From the NCBI GenBank assembly GCA_024709285.1, contig JANJWY010000216.1:1-6800 (forward strand): a stretch of DNA of 6,800 nt, given 5' to 3'. How positions within the stretch are numbered: position 1 is the first letter of the stretch; each line of letters begins with the position of its first letter. Made by a program: the position numbers and the translations under genes. Shown piece after piece: positions 1 to 5,470 of this stretch. The notes beneath the pieces are model-generated. The model did not search any database and was not told where the DNA came from. It saw only the letters and a list, made by a program, of their open reading frames with translations. The stretch comes from Erysipelotrichaceae bacterium (lineage in GTDB: Bacteria; Bacillota_I; Bacilli_A; Erysipelotrichales; Erysipelotrichaceae).

Positions 1-187
1 AGCCAAACATCGTCACAAACATGCTGATCGACGCCATGATTCCCATGATTGCCGTTGATCCTGTGCGGTCATACACCCAAAAGGAAATGGCTATGCTATA
101 CAAAATATCACCGAAAACCGAAAATCCGTTACCCTGAAGAAGCAAAATAAAGTTTTTATTCCACAGTTTTTTTGCCGTATCGCTCAT
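1..187 (-). CDS. MFS transporter, N-terminal part (cut by window edge)
   Basis: Only the first 62 residues are inside the window. The protein starts MSDTAKKLWNKNFILL and continues into a first membrane helix (about residues 12-36, including the SVFGDILYSIAISFWVYD stretch), then a short loop DRTGSTA and the start of a second helix rich in Ile, Met and Ser. A short basic N-terminus, helix 1 ending in FWVYDRTGS and a Met/Gly-rich helix 2 are typical of Major Facilitator Superfamily drug or metabolite exporters of the EntS/MFS_3-like type; that family placement is from general knowledge of the pattern. The ATG at 185-187 is preceded by AAGGTGG (192-198), a good though closely spaced ribosome site (4 nt). 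Substrate cannot be inferred. It is separated from the bactofilin gene by a terminator and a long AT-rich leader, so it is probably transcribed alone or with genes beyond the edge. Confidence 0.8.
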   Translation of the reverse strand, partial: MSDTAKKLWNKNFILLLQGNGFSVFGDILYSIAISFWVYDRTGSTAIMGIMASISMFVTMFG

Positions 188-394
188 AATTCCACCTTCT
201 TATAGCGATATTTAATCATAAATAAGAGAATAAATCAATATATTCTACTTTTATATTAATTATATTTATATGTATATTAATATATTATATTGTATTATTC
301 ATATATTTAAAAATATGAAGTTATTAATATCTAGGTTGCGAACAAATTGCAGTCATTCTCAGTTTTGATTGCTACGGTATTCTGCTCATAAAAA
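188..394. other. AT-rich intergenic region upstream of the MFS gene
   Basis: This stretch holds no gene. Positions about 201-330 are almost entirely A and T. The 9-mer TATATTAAT occurs at 252-260 and again at 273-281, exactly 21 bp (two helical turns) apart, and the second copy is the left part of a perfect 12-bp palindrome TATATTAATATA at 273-284. Such a segment could bind a regulator of the transporter or be intrinsically bent DNA, but in sequence this AT-rich short repeats arise easily by chance. Confidence 0.4.
210..238 (-). promoter_or_regulatory. Candidate promoter of the MFS gene
   Basis: On the minus strand TTGATT (233-238) and TTAAAT (210-215) are separated by 17 bp, each matching 4 of 6 consensus bases, about 23 bp before the start codon. 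In such AT-rich DNA several alternative -10 boxes are possible, so this is a weak call. Confidence 0.3.
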
Positions 395-414
395 AGCCGC
401 AATTCTCTGCGGCT
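390..414 (-). terminator. Intrinsic terminator of the bactofilin gene
   Basis: On the minus strand AGCCGC (409-414) pairs with GCGGCT (395-400) around an 8-nt loop, and the stem is followed by a run of T (391-395 read on the minus strand). It begins 15 bp after the bactofilin stop codon, the expected place for a Rho-independent terminator. Confidence 0.88.
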
Positions 415-429
415 GATCTTATTCTATAA

Positions 430-1041
430 TTACTCTAAGTCGAAACAGACATCTCGATTTACGGTAATTGCTCCTTGAATGATAGCATTGTCATCAATGA
501 TCAATCTTGAGGTAACCACATCACCCACGACCGCTCCGGTATCATGTAGATGTAATAATCCATTACTCATCGTACAGTTTCCCATGATTTTACCTTCAAC
601 CATGCCAACTCGAGCCGTCATATCCCCTCTAATTGACATACCTTTGCCAAGATGTGCCCTTTCCTGAACTTTCAGATTGCCAATGATAACCCCGTCATCT
701 AACTCAGCTGAATGGCATGCCACATCGCCAAGAATCTTACCCGACAGTTTCAAAGATGATTTACATACAACATTCCCGTTGATCTGACCGAAAACGACCA
801 AGTCTCCTTCCAGTGACAAATCACCATTAACAACAGCCCCTGCTTCAATAACCGTCGGTTTAAAAGTAATGGGTGCCACTATTTCCACAACTGCAACATC
901 TTCGTTGACTTTTTCAATCTCTTTCAAGCTTGAATCGCTGACCTCAATCATACTTTCATCCATATTGAAGGTTTCCTCTGGACTGCCCAGTTGATCAACA
1001 GGCTTTTTAATTAGATTATACTTTTGATTAAACCTCTTCAC
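430..1041 (-). CDS. Bactofilin (polymer-forming cytoskeletal protein)
   Basis: A 203-residue cytoplasmic protein. Residues about 1-57 are a charged, probably disordered N-terminal tail (many Glu, Asp, Lys). Residues about 58-198 are a continuous series of short hydrophobic strands with turn glycines, such as VVNGDLSLEGDL, GQINGNV, GKILGDV, GVIIGNL, SIRGDM, GKIMGNC, AVVGDVV and AIIQGAITV. This periodic G-x-(V/I)-x-G-(D/N) pattern is the right-handed beta-helix of bactofilins, which polymerise without nucleotide and scaffold cell shape, wall enzymes or appendages. No membrane segment is present. The start is GTG (1039-1041), fixed by the near-perfect ribosome site GAGGAGGA (1048-1055) six bases upstream. 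The gene has its own promoter and terminator and lacks the M23 peptidase neighbour seen in some bactofilin loci, so its partner is unknown. Family assignment is strong; role in this organism is inferred. Confidence 0.9.
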   Translation of the reverse strand: MKRFNQKYNLIKKPVDQLGSPEETFNMDESMIEVSDSSLKEIEKVNEDVAVVEIVAPITFKPTVIEAGAVVNGDLSLEGDLVVFGQINGNVVCKSSLKLSGKILGDVACHSAELDDGVIIGNLKVQERAHLGKGMSIRGDMTARVGMVEGKIMGNCTMSNGLLHLHDTGAVVGDVVTSRLIIDDNAIIQGAITVNRDVCFDLE

Positions 1042-1047
1042 AATTCG

Positions 1048-1055
1048 TCCTCCTC
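1048..1055 (-). promoter_or_regulatory. Strong ribosome binding site that fixes the GTG start of the bactofilin
   Basis: The minus strand reads GAGGAGGA followed by six bases and GTG. It is the closest match to the anti-Shine-Dalgarno sequence in the window, which supports the non-ATG start. Confidence 0.85.
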
Positions 1056-1071
1056 TTTCCGTTCTATTTCA

Positions 1072-1099
1072 AGTTTAGCATTTAAATCGTATATTTCAA
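1072..1099 (-). promoter_or_regulatory. Candidate promoter of the bactofilin gene
   Basis: TTGAAA (1094-1099) and an extended -10, TGC plus TAAACT (1072-1077), are 16 bp apart on the minus strand. An alternative pair, TTGAAT with TTAAAT at 17 bp, lies about 11 bp further upstream. Both are sub-consensus, so the exact start of transcription is uncertain. Confidence 0.4.
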
Positions 1100-1118
1100 T
1101 CGATTCAAAAGCGAATGT

Positions 1119-1142
1119 AAAAATGGCAGATTTTGGCATTTT
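1119..1142 (-). terminator. Weak hairpin, possible terminator of the flavoprotein gene
   Basis: On the minus strand AAAATGCCA (1134-1142) can pair with TGCCATTTT (1120-1128) around a 5-nt loop, with one C-C mismatch, and the stem ends in five T. The stem is mostly A-T pairs, so termination would be inefficient. I see no better terminator between the flavoprotein stop (1215) and the bactofilin start. Confidence 0.25.
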
Positions 1143-1214
1143 AACAATTTTTCAACCATGACAATAAATGTCAGAAACGAACCAAAAAGCAGGGTTTATT
1201 ATATTTGAATTGGC

Positions 1215-2537
1215 TTATTCCTTTACAGCGTTGGCCGCAATATGCATGACATCCCACGTCGATGCAAAGGGTGGAGCATAACCAAAGTCCAATCCGCCAA
1301 ATTCACTGGCTGTCATTTTTGTCGCAATTGCAACGACATACGGATTGACCCGCAATGCCGTACCAACAGCCCCAATCAGCTGAGCACCCAAAATCACTTT
1401 CGAATGCTTATCCACCACCAGTTTAATCGTCACTTTGCCATGTCCGGGATAGTAGTGTGCATGATTTCCGGCCGTAACCGTCACCGTCTCAATTTCCCCG
1501 TCATAATCCGCCGCTTCACTTTCCCCGATACCGGTTTTCGCAAGTTCCAAATCAAGAATCTTAATCATAGCGCTGCCCAATGCCTGCGTATACGACTTGT
1601 CTTTTCCCGCCAAAATTTCGGCGAGCAGTTTGCCTTGTTTATTGGCATTGGTTGCCAAAGGGATATACTTCACCTTTCCGGTCACCCGATGATTGACCGT
1701 AGCACAGTCCCCGGCTGCATAAATATCCGGCAAATTGGTGCGCATTTGATCATCGATGACGATTGCACCGTTGCCGATCATCTTGATACCTGAATCCTTC
1801 AAAAATGCCGTACTGGGACGGACACCGACCGCAAATACGACCATCTGAGCCGTTTTACTGCCTTTATCGGTAATGACAAGTAACTCATTACCTGATTGTC
1901 TGATTTCTGTAACTGTTTCTTCCAAACGGATATCCACACCATTGGTTCTTAGGTAATTACCCACCTGCTCACTGAATTCCCTGTCAAACACCGTCAGAAC
2001 CCGATCCAAACGTTCAATCACGGTGACCTTTTTGTTTTGGTGAACAAAAGCCTCTACCAATTCAAGACCGATATAACCGCCACCGACAATGACCACGGAA
2101 TCCACATGCTCTAGGGCTTCGCGCATGTTGTACGCATCACCCAACGATTTCAACACGAATACACCCGGCAGATCATTTCCCGCAATGGGAGGGACGATGG
2201 GCGATGCCCCCGTCGTAATAATCAGACGATCATAACTTTCCTGAAATACTCCAGCCTCATTTTCCACATCGACTGTCTTATTAACCGAATCCAAACCAAT
2301 GACCGTATGCCCCAACCGGACATCGATCCCCGATTTCTTGAATTGATCCACCGTACGGATCCTTAGTTTATTGATATCATCATTTTCCCCGGACACATAG
2401 TACGGCAAGCCGCAGCCCGCATAAGAAACTTCCTGAGTTTTCTCAAATACAATGACCTGAGCCTCGGGTAATTCCCTGCTCAATTTTGCGGCAGCACTCA
2501 TTCCAGCCGCAACGCCTCCAATAATAATTATTTTCAT
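1215..2537 (-). CDS. CoA-disulfide reductase-type FAD/NAD(P)H oxidoreductase
   Basis: A 440-residue member of the pyridine nucleotide-disulfide oxidoreductase family with a single active-site cysteine. Visible marks: N-terminal FAD-binding GGVAAG at 7-12; SYAGCGLPYY with redox Cys42; a second Rossmann motif GGGYIGLE at 152-159 for NAD(P)H; AAGDCA at 274-279 contacting FAD; and a C-terminal dimerisation domain ending in DFGYAPPFASTWD, whose Tyr420 matches the conserved C-terminal tyrosine of CoA-disulfide reductases. These enzymes reduce CoA disulfide to two CoA using NAD(P)H and keep the cytosolic thiol pool reduced. There is no C-terminal rhodanese domain, so it is not the polysulfide/CoADR fusion form. 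Water-forming NADH oxidases and peroxidases are close relatives, but the CGLPYY context favours the CoADR branch. The ATG is preceded by TGAGGT nine bases upstream. It is divergent from the MazG-like gene. Confidence 0.85.
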   Translation of the reverse strand: MKIIIIGGVAAGMSAAAKLSRELPEAQVIVFEKTQEVSYAGCGLPYYVSGENDDINKLRIRTVDQFKKSGIDVRLGHTVIGLDSVNKTVDVENEAGVFQESYDRLIITTGASPIVPPIAGNDLPGVFVLKSLGDAYNMREALEHVDSVVIVGGGYIGLELVEAFVHQNKKVTVIERLDRVLTVFDREFSEQVGNYLRTNGVDIRLEETVTEIRQSGNELLVITDKGSKTAQMVVFAVGVRPSTAFLKDSGIKMIGNGAIVIDDQMRTNLPDIYAAGDCATVNHRVTGKVKYIPLATNANKQGKLLAEILAGKDKSYTQALGSAMIKILDLELAKTGIGESEAADYDGEIETVTVTAGNHAHYYPGHGKVTIKLVVDKHSKVILGAQLIGAVGTALRVNPYVVAIATKMTASEFGGLDFGYAPPFASTWDVMHIAANAVKE

Positions 2538-2557
2538 GTGTAAGTTACCTCAGATTT

Positions 2558-2566
2558 ATTGTAACA
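2558..2566 (-). promoter_or_regulatory. Extended -10 promoter of the flavoprotein gene
   Basis: The minus strand reads TGTTACAAT, a TGn plus TACAAT extended -10, 21 bp before the start codon. The matching -35 region (GCGTAA or TGCGTA) is poor, as is common for extended -10 promoters. A GTTAC/GTAAC inverted repeat (2544-2548 and 2561-2565) overlaps it and could be an operator, but the arms are only 5 bp. Confidence 0.5.
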
Positions 2567-2591
2567 AATATTCCCTGATTTTACGCAGTTA

Positions 2592-2620
2592 TTGACTTAA
2601 AACGCATTCAGTGTGACAAT
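2592..2620 (+). promoter_or_regulatory. Promoter of the MazG-like gene
   Basis: TTGACT (2592-2597), a 17-bp spacer and GACAAT (2615-2620) preceded by TGT form a good extended -10 promoter. Transcription should begin near 2627, only about 14 bases before the ATG, with the ribosome site GGAGA at 2630-2634. Confidence 0.7.
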
Positions 2621-2640
2621 GGTAAAAACGGAGAATATCT

Positions 2641-2985
2641 ATGGAACTAAACGAATTGATCGATAGCATTAAAGAATTTTGCCAACAACGGGATTGGGAT
2701 CAATATCATAATCCCAAAGATCTGGCCATCGGTATATCAACGGAAGCCGCCGAACTGCTGGATTTATTTCGCTTTAAAAACGGGGATGAAATACAACAGA
2801 CCATCACCAATAAGCGCGAGCATATTGAAGACGAACTGGCCGATGTCCTGTTCTTCGTATTGCGATTTGCCCAAATGAATGACATTGACTTAAAAAAAGC
2901 ACTGGAACACAAAATGGTGAAAAATGCGGCGAAGTATCCGGTCGATAAGGTCAAAGGCAACAATAAGAAGTATAATGAATACTAA
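2641..2985 (+). CDS. MazG-like nucleotide pyrophosphohydrolase
   Basis: A 114-residue, single-domain, all-helical protein. The metal-binding signature of the MazG/RS21-C6 (all-alpha NTP-PPase) family is visible: Glu35-x-x-Glu38 in STEAAELLDLF, and Glu65-x-x-Asp68 in HIEDELADVLFF, 26 residues later. The C-terminus carries KYPVDKVKG, a typical end of the RS21-C6/iMazG-type subgroup. Enzymes of this group cleave (deoxy)nucleoside triphosphates to the monophosphate and pyrophosphate, often clearing non-canonical, oxidised or surplus dNTPs from the cytoplasm. The exact substrate cannot be read from sequence. The ATG has GGAGA six bases upstream and its own promoter. It is the only plus-strand gene in the window, converges on the sortase gene with 9 bp between stop codons, and shares a bidirectional terminator with it. 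Confidence 0.9.
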   Translation: MELNELIDSIKEFCQQRDWDQYHNPKDLAIGISTEAAELLDLFRFKNGDEIQQTITNKREHIEDELADVLFFVLRFAQMNDIDLKKALEHKMVKNAAKYPVDKVKGNNKKYNEY

Positions 2986-3011
2986 AAAGAAGGCTTAAGA
3001 GCCTTCTTCTT
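2984..3011. terminator. Bidirectional terminator between the MazG-like and sortase genes
   Basis: AAGAAGGCT (2987-2995) and AGCCTTCTT (3000-3008) form a perfect 9-bp stem with the 4-nt loop TAAG. On the minus strand the stem runs into TTTTT, a classic intrinsic terminator for the sortase operon. On the plus strand the tail is TTCTTC, weaker but usable for the MazG-like gene. The sortase stop codon (2995-2997) sits at the stem-loop junction, so the last sortase codons encode one arm of the hairpin. Confidence 0.9.
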
Positions 3012-3732
3012 CGTTTATCAATCGGGCATGTATGATAATTCGGCCATCATCAATGCTGTAATCACAGGAAACCAAGGTCAGTATCTGAGTGACATCACTC
3101 ATATCCACATCGATTTTATACATCGAACGCCCCTTATAAAGCTTGATCATCTCCGTCAGACTTTCATTATTCGCCGGAACCTTCATCCCTGAAACGGTAG
3201 CTTCCGCAACATATACAGAGAATATTTCATAACGCCGGATACCTTCGAGTGTACGGATTTCGATGATTTCCTTACCCGGCAAGTAGCTGGATTTTTTGTA
3301 CTTATCCAAAAATCCGAACATTGCCGTATTTCTCATGGCATGGCCATAAACCATGATATGTTTATCCGAATAATCTTTGGCATTGCGATAATCCATGAAA
3401 ATCGCTCCGTATTTGCTTCGCTCTTTATAAAAATTATGCGTCAGATAGTACCCATTATTATTCCCACGGACCATCGGATAGTCAATCTCGGTATCCGCAA
3501 TGGAAATCCATCCGGCATAATCCTTATTAATAGCCAGAAACTGCTGATTGAACTCGGCAAAATAATCCCGATTGGGATCCGTATTTGTCACCGGCGGAAC
3601 AAAGGTGTTGCTTATTTCAACAAGCTCTTCCTTCTGCTCTTTAAACTGACTGTACTCCCAATACTCAAAGCCCAAAATACCGACCGAGGTCAGTATGAGT
3701 AATACGGCTATGACTCTTATAAATTTGCGCAT
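2995..3732 (-). CDS. Class B sortase
   Basis: A 245-residue membrane-anchored cysteine transpeptidase. Residues about 5-22 are one hydrophobic segment (IRVIAVLLILTSVGILGF) after a basic MRKF start, giving an N-in, C-out signal anchor; the catalytic domain faces the outside. Catalytic residues are His131 in MVYGHAM, Cys223 in TLVSC, and Arg231 in DDGRIII. YGHAMxxxxMFxxL, the helix after it and LVSCDY are hallmarks of class B enzymes, which cut a C-terminal sorting signal and attach the protein to peptidoglycan; in Clostridioides difficile SrtB the signal is (S/P)PXTG. No protein in the window carries such a signal and there is no heme-uptake cluster. The start at 3732 was chosen because GGAAGGTG (3743-3750) precedes it; an ATG at 3795 would overlap the upstream gene by 43 bases and lacks a ribosome site. 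It lies 20 bp after its operon partner. Confidence 0.9.
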   Translation of the reverse strand: MRKFIRVIAVLLILTSVGILGFEYWEYSQFKEQKEELVEISNTFVPPVTNTDPNRDYFAEFNQQFLAINKDYAGWISIADTEIDYPMVRGNNNGYYLTHNFYKERSKYGAIFMDYRNAKDYSDKHIMVYGHAMRNTAMFGFLDKYKKSSYLPGKEIIEIRTLEGIRRYEIFSVYVAEATVSGMKVPANNESLTEMIKLYKGRSMYKIDVDMSDVTQILTLVSCDYSIDDGRIIIHARLINEEEGS

Positions 3733-3742
3733 ATATCTGAAA

Positions 3743-3750
3743 CACCTTCC
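3743..3750 (-). promoter_or_regulatory. Ribosome binding site deciding the sortase start
   Basis: GGAAGGTG on the minus strand lies just after the stop codon of the upstream gene (3753-3755) and 10 bases before the ATG at 3732. It argues for the shorter sortase start and for two tightly coupled genes. Confidence 0.7.
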
Positions 3751-3752
3751 AT

Positions 3753-4301
3753 CTAGGGCAAGTAAAGCCAACCGCCCATCGCTGCATCCATCCATTCACT
3801 GTCAGGAACGATCACCCACTGAATTCCCACAAGGTTTACCCGCACTTCAACCGCACGCGTAATCAGAGGAATGTCCGGATTATACATAGCCGAAGCAAAT
3901 GCCGCAGACAGCAAATCATCTTTTAATATGTCTTCCACAGTATTTGTACTTAGTTGGTGCTGCTCTTTGATTCGAGAAAACACCTGCGCCACATCCCGAT
4001 TGGTAATCCAGCAGTTAACAATATAATAACCGTCTTCCCTTCTGTAATCAATTACTTCGACCGTCAGATTACGGGCAATCGCCTCCTCGATTCCGGTATC
4101 ACCCACCGAGAATACTGCCATCAACTGCAAGTAATCCGAATCGGTAAAATAACTCACAGCTGTAACATACTCTTTTTTGACTAAGGTTTCAATGCCGCGG
4201 ACGACGGCCTCATCGGCACGCTCCCAATTTCGCCAAGCATAAAAACCAAGTCCGCCAGCAATGAATATCACAATCAAAATCAATCCGACAATCTTCTTCA
4301 T
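3753..4301 (-). CDS. Membrane-anchored extracytoplasmic protein of unknown family, sortase partner
   Basis: I do not recognise a family. From the preferred ATG the protein has 182 residues: a MKK start, a hydrophobic segment at about 4-23 (IVGLILIVIFIAGGLGFYAW) with no lipobox cysteine and no clear cleavage site, then about 155 soluble residues expected outside the membrane. The soluble part starts with a helix and an ADEAVVRGIETLVKKEYVTAVSYF segment, followed by alternating strands; this reminds me of small NTF2-like or stalk domains but is only an impression. There is no LPXTG-type sorting signal at the C-terminus (WLYLP), so it is unlikely to be the sortase's substrate. The start at 4301 is preferred over the ATG at 4316 because the promoter would leave the latter only a few leader bases; the ribosome site is weak (GGA, 4308-4310). 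It is followed by the sortase gene after 20 bp. Confidence 0.7.
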   Translation of the reverse strand: MKKIVGLILIVIFIAGGLGFYAWRNWERADEAVVRGIETLVKKEYVTAVSYFTDSDYLQLMAVFSVGDTGIEEAIARNLTVEVIDYRREDGYYIVNCWITNRDVAQVFSRIKEQHQLSTNTVEDILKDDLLSAAFASAMYNPDIPLITRAVEVRVNLVGIQWVIVPDSEWMDAAMGGWLYLP

Positions 4302-4330
4302 CCAAGATCCATCCATTCTTATTTACATGC

Positions 4331-4359
4331 AATATACTCCAACTTTGAGTTGAGTACAA
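4331..4359 (-). promoter_or_regulatory. Promoter of the anchored-protein/sortase operon with a symmetric spacer
   Basis: TTGTAC (4354-4359) and TATATT (4331-4336) are exactly 17 bp apart on the minus strand, about 30 bp before the ATG at 4301. The spacer is almost filled by an imperfect inverted repeat, TACTCAACT (4348-4356) and AGTTGGAGTA (4335-4344), one base short of perfect, which could be an operator. No T run follows it, so it is not a terminator for the epimerase gene. Confidence 0.65.
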
Positions 4360-4367
4360 GCGAAATC

Positions 4368-5387
4368 TTACAGAACTTCCGCTAAAGAAACGGAACATTG
4401 TGTCAATCGTTCAATGACAGTTTCACACCAAGTATCGAAATCCGCTTCAGTGATCTGAAGAAGAGGATTGTTTTCAACATTGTCCAAATACATTCGGATT
4501 CCCTTAGCAAGGGGGACGGTCAGCGGAATATCTCCAATGACCGATTTGATTTTGGAATTGTCAAAAATAACCGAATATTGCTTGTCGCCAACGATAGAAG
4601 AAGCAAAGTCATATTTCTGACTCAATGCCAACACGGACGAGGGGATATAGACAGGTCGAAGCTGCACATGATAATAATCCGCAATCAGCTGATAAATATG
4701 ATTCCAACTGAGCGATTCTTCACTGGTCAACTGATATACTTCGCCGAGCGTTTCTTCTTTCAGAAAAATCTTAACTAATCCTAAGGCAAAATCTATGCTG
4801 TGCATACTCGCCCAAACGGAAGTTCCATCGCCATGGATCAACACTTTCTTACCGCGTTTGATTCTTTGAATGACCGGATAGATTTCCTTGCCTTTGACAC
4901 TCACCGGTATTCGGGTTTCATCGTACGTCTGAGAAGGCCGAATGATCGTAACCGGAAAATCTTCCCTACTGAAGGCTTCCATAAAAATTTCTTCCGAAGC
5001 CTGCTTATTGCGTCCGTACAGACTAAATGGATTGTTTTTATCGGTGTTCTCATCAAACACGACACGTCCTTCTCGGTTATACGTGGCAACCGTGCTTATG
5101 AAAATGAACTGCTTCATCTTATCTTTAAATATCCGAATCGACTTTTCAGCTTGGTGCGGATCAAATATCACAAAATGAATAACGACATCAAAGAAACGTC
5201 CATCCAAAAGAGCATTCATTTTTTCAACATCGAAAGCATCACCGATCAGTAACTCAGCGTTAACTGGGACTTTTTCCTTATTGCTGCCCCGATTGATGAT
5301 CGTCAGTTCAACATCATTTTCAGAAGCCAGAAGTTTACACAAATTGGTACTTATTGTCCCTGTACCACCGACTATACAAATTTTCAT
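4368..5387 (-). CDS. NAD-dependent epimerase/dehydratase-like protein (extended SDR)
   Basis: A 339-residue protein with an N-terminal Rossmann fold starting MKICIVGGTGTIST; the glycine motif at 7-13 is GGTGTIS, with Ser in place of the last Gly, as in some atypical or extended SDRs. IGDAFD at 48-53 fits the adenine-binding Asp region, FISTVATY at 96-103 supplies the Ser/Thr, and Tyr124-GRN-Lys128 is the YxxxK catalytic pair. RPSQTY at 150-155 and HSIDFALGLV at 196-205 are typical of sugar-nucleotide epimerases/dehydratases. The substrate is unknown. The start at 5387 is set by GAGGTG (5394-5399) six bases upstream; an in-frame ATG at 5423 adds 12 residues before the Rossmann fold and lies upstream of the predicted -10, so it is rejected. 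It has its own promoter and no clear terminator, so it may read into the sortase operon. Confidence 0.85.
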   Translation of the reverse strand: MKICIVGGTGTISTNLCKLLASENDVELTIINRGSNKEKVPVNAELLIGDAFDVEKMNALLDGRFFDVVIHFVIFDPHQAEKSIRIFKDKMKQFIFISTVATYNREGRVVFDENTDKNNPFSLYGRNKQASEEIFMEAFSREDFPVTIIRPSQTYDETRIPVSVKGKEIYPVIQRIKRGKKVLIHGDGTSVWASMHSIDFALGLVKIFLKEETLGEVYQLTSEESLSWNHIYQLIADYYHVQLRPVYIPSSVLALSQKYDFASSIVGDKQYSVIFDNSKIKSVIGDIPLTVPLAKGIRMYLDNVENNPLLQITEADFDTWCETVIERLTQCSVSLAEVL

Positions 5388-5405
5388 AGCAAACACCTCG
5401 ACCCT

Positions 5406-5434
5406 ATTATACGACAATAGCATCGTTTTCGCAC
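5406..5434 (-). promoter_or_regulatory. Promoter of the epimerase-like gene
   Basis: A perfect TATAAT (5406-5411) on the minus strand lies 18 bp before the ATG. The -35 at 17-bp spacing is poor (GTGCGA, 5429-5434). Transcription should begin close to the ribosome site, giving a leader of about a dozen bases. Confidence 0.55.
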
Positions 5435-5443
5435 AAACACTGA

Positions 5444-5469
5444 TAAAAAAATCCAGAAATCTGGATTTT
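5444..5469 (-). terminator. Intrinsic terminator of the GGDEF-like gene
   Basis: AAAATCCAGA (5460-5469 read on the minus strand) pairs with TCTGGATTTT (5448-5457), with two unpaired bases between, and the stem continues into three further T. It starts one base after the stop codon at 5471-5473 and separates this gene from the epimerase promoter. Confidence 0.9.
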
Positions 5470-5470
5470 A

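Noticed and set aside
1158..1208. Sixteen-codon plus-strand frame in the gap before the bactofilin
   Set aside because: No ribosome site or promoter, and it overlaps a small inverted repeat; nothing supports translation.
1242..1793. Long plus-strand open frame (183 codons) inside the flavoprotein gene
   Set aside because: It is antisense to a gene with clear family motifs, has no ribosome site and its translation is rich in His, Arg, Cys and Ile with no recognisable domain.
3340..3702. Plus-strand open frame antisense to the sortase gene
   Set aside because: The sortase catalytic motifs are unmistakable on the other strand; the antisense product has no supporting signal.
3733..3795. Longer sortase start (21 extra residues)
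   Set aside because: It overlaps the end of the upstream gene, has no ribosome site, and places a polar stretch before an otherwise standard MRKF signal anchor.
4335..4356. Hairpin after the epimerase as a terminator
   Set aside because: No T run follows on the minus strand, and the repeat lies inside a well-spaced promoter; an operator is the better reading.
4210..4398. Short minus-strand frame overlapping the start of the anchored-protein gene and the end of the epimerase
   Set aside because: It is a shifted reading of two better-supported genes and lacks a start signal.
4398..5252. Plus-strand open frames antisense to the epimerase-like gene
   Set aside because: They mirror the codon structure of the real gene, lack promoters and ribosome sites, and resemble no protein family.
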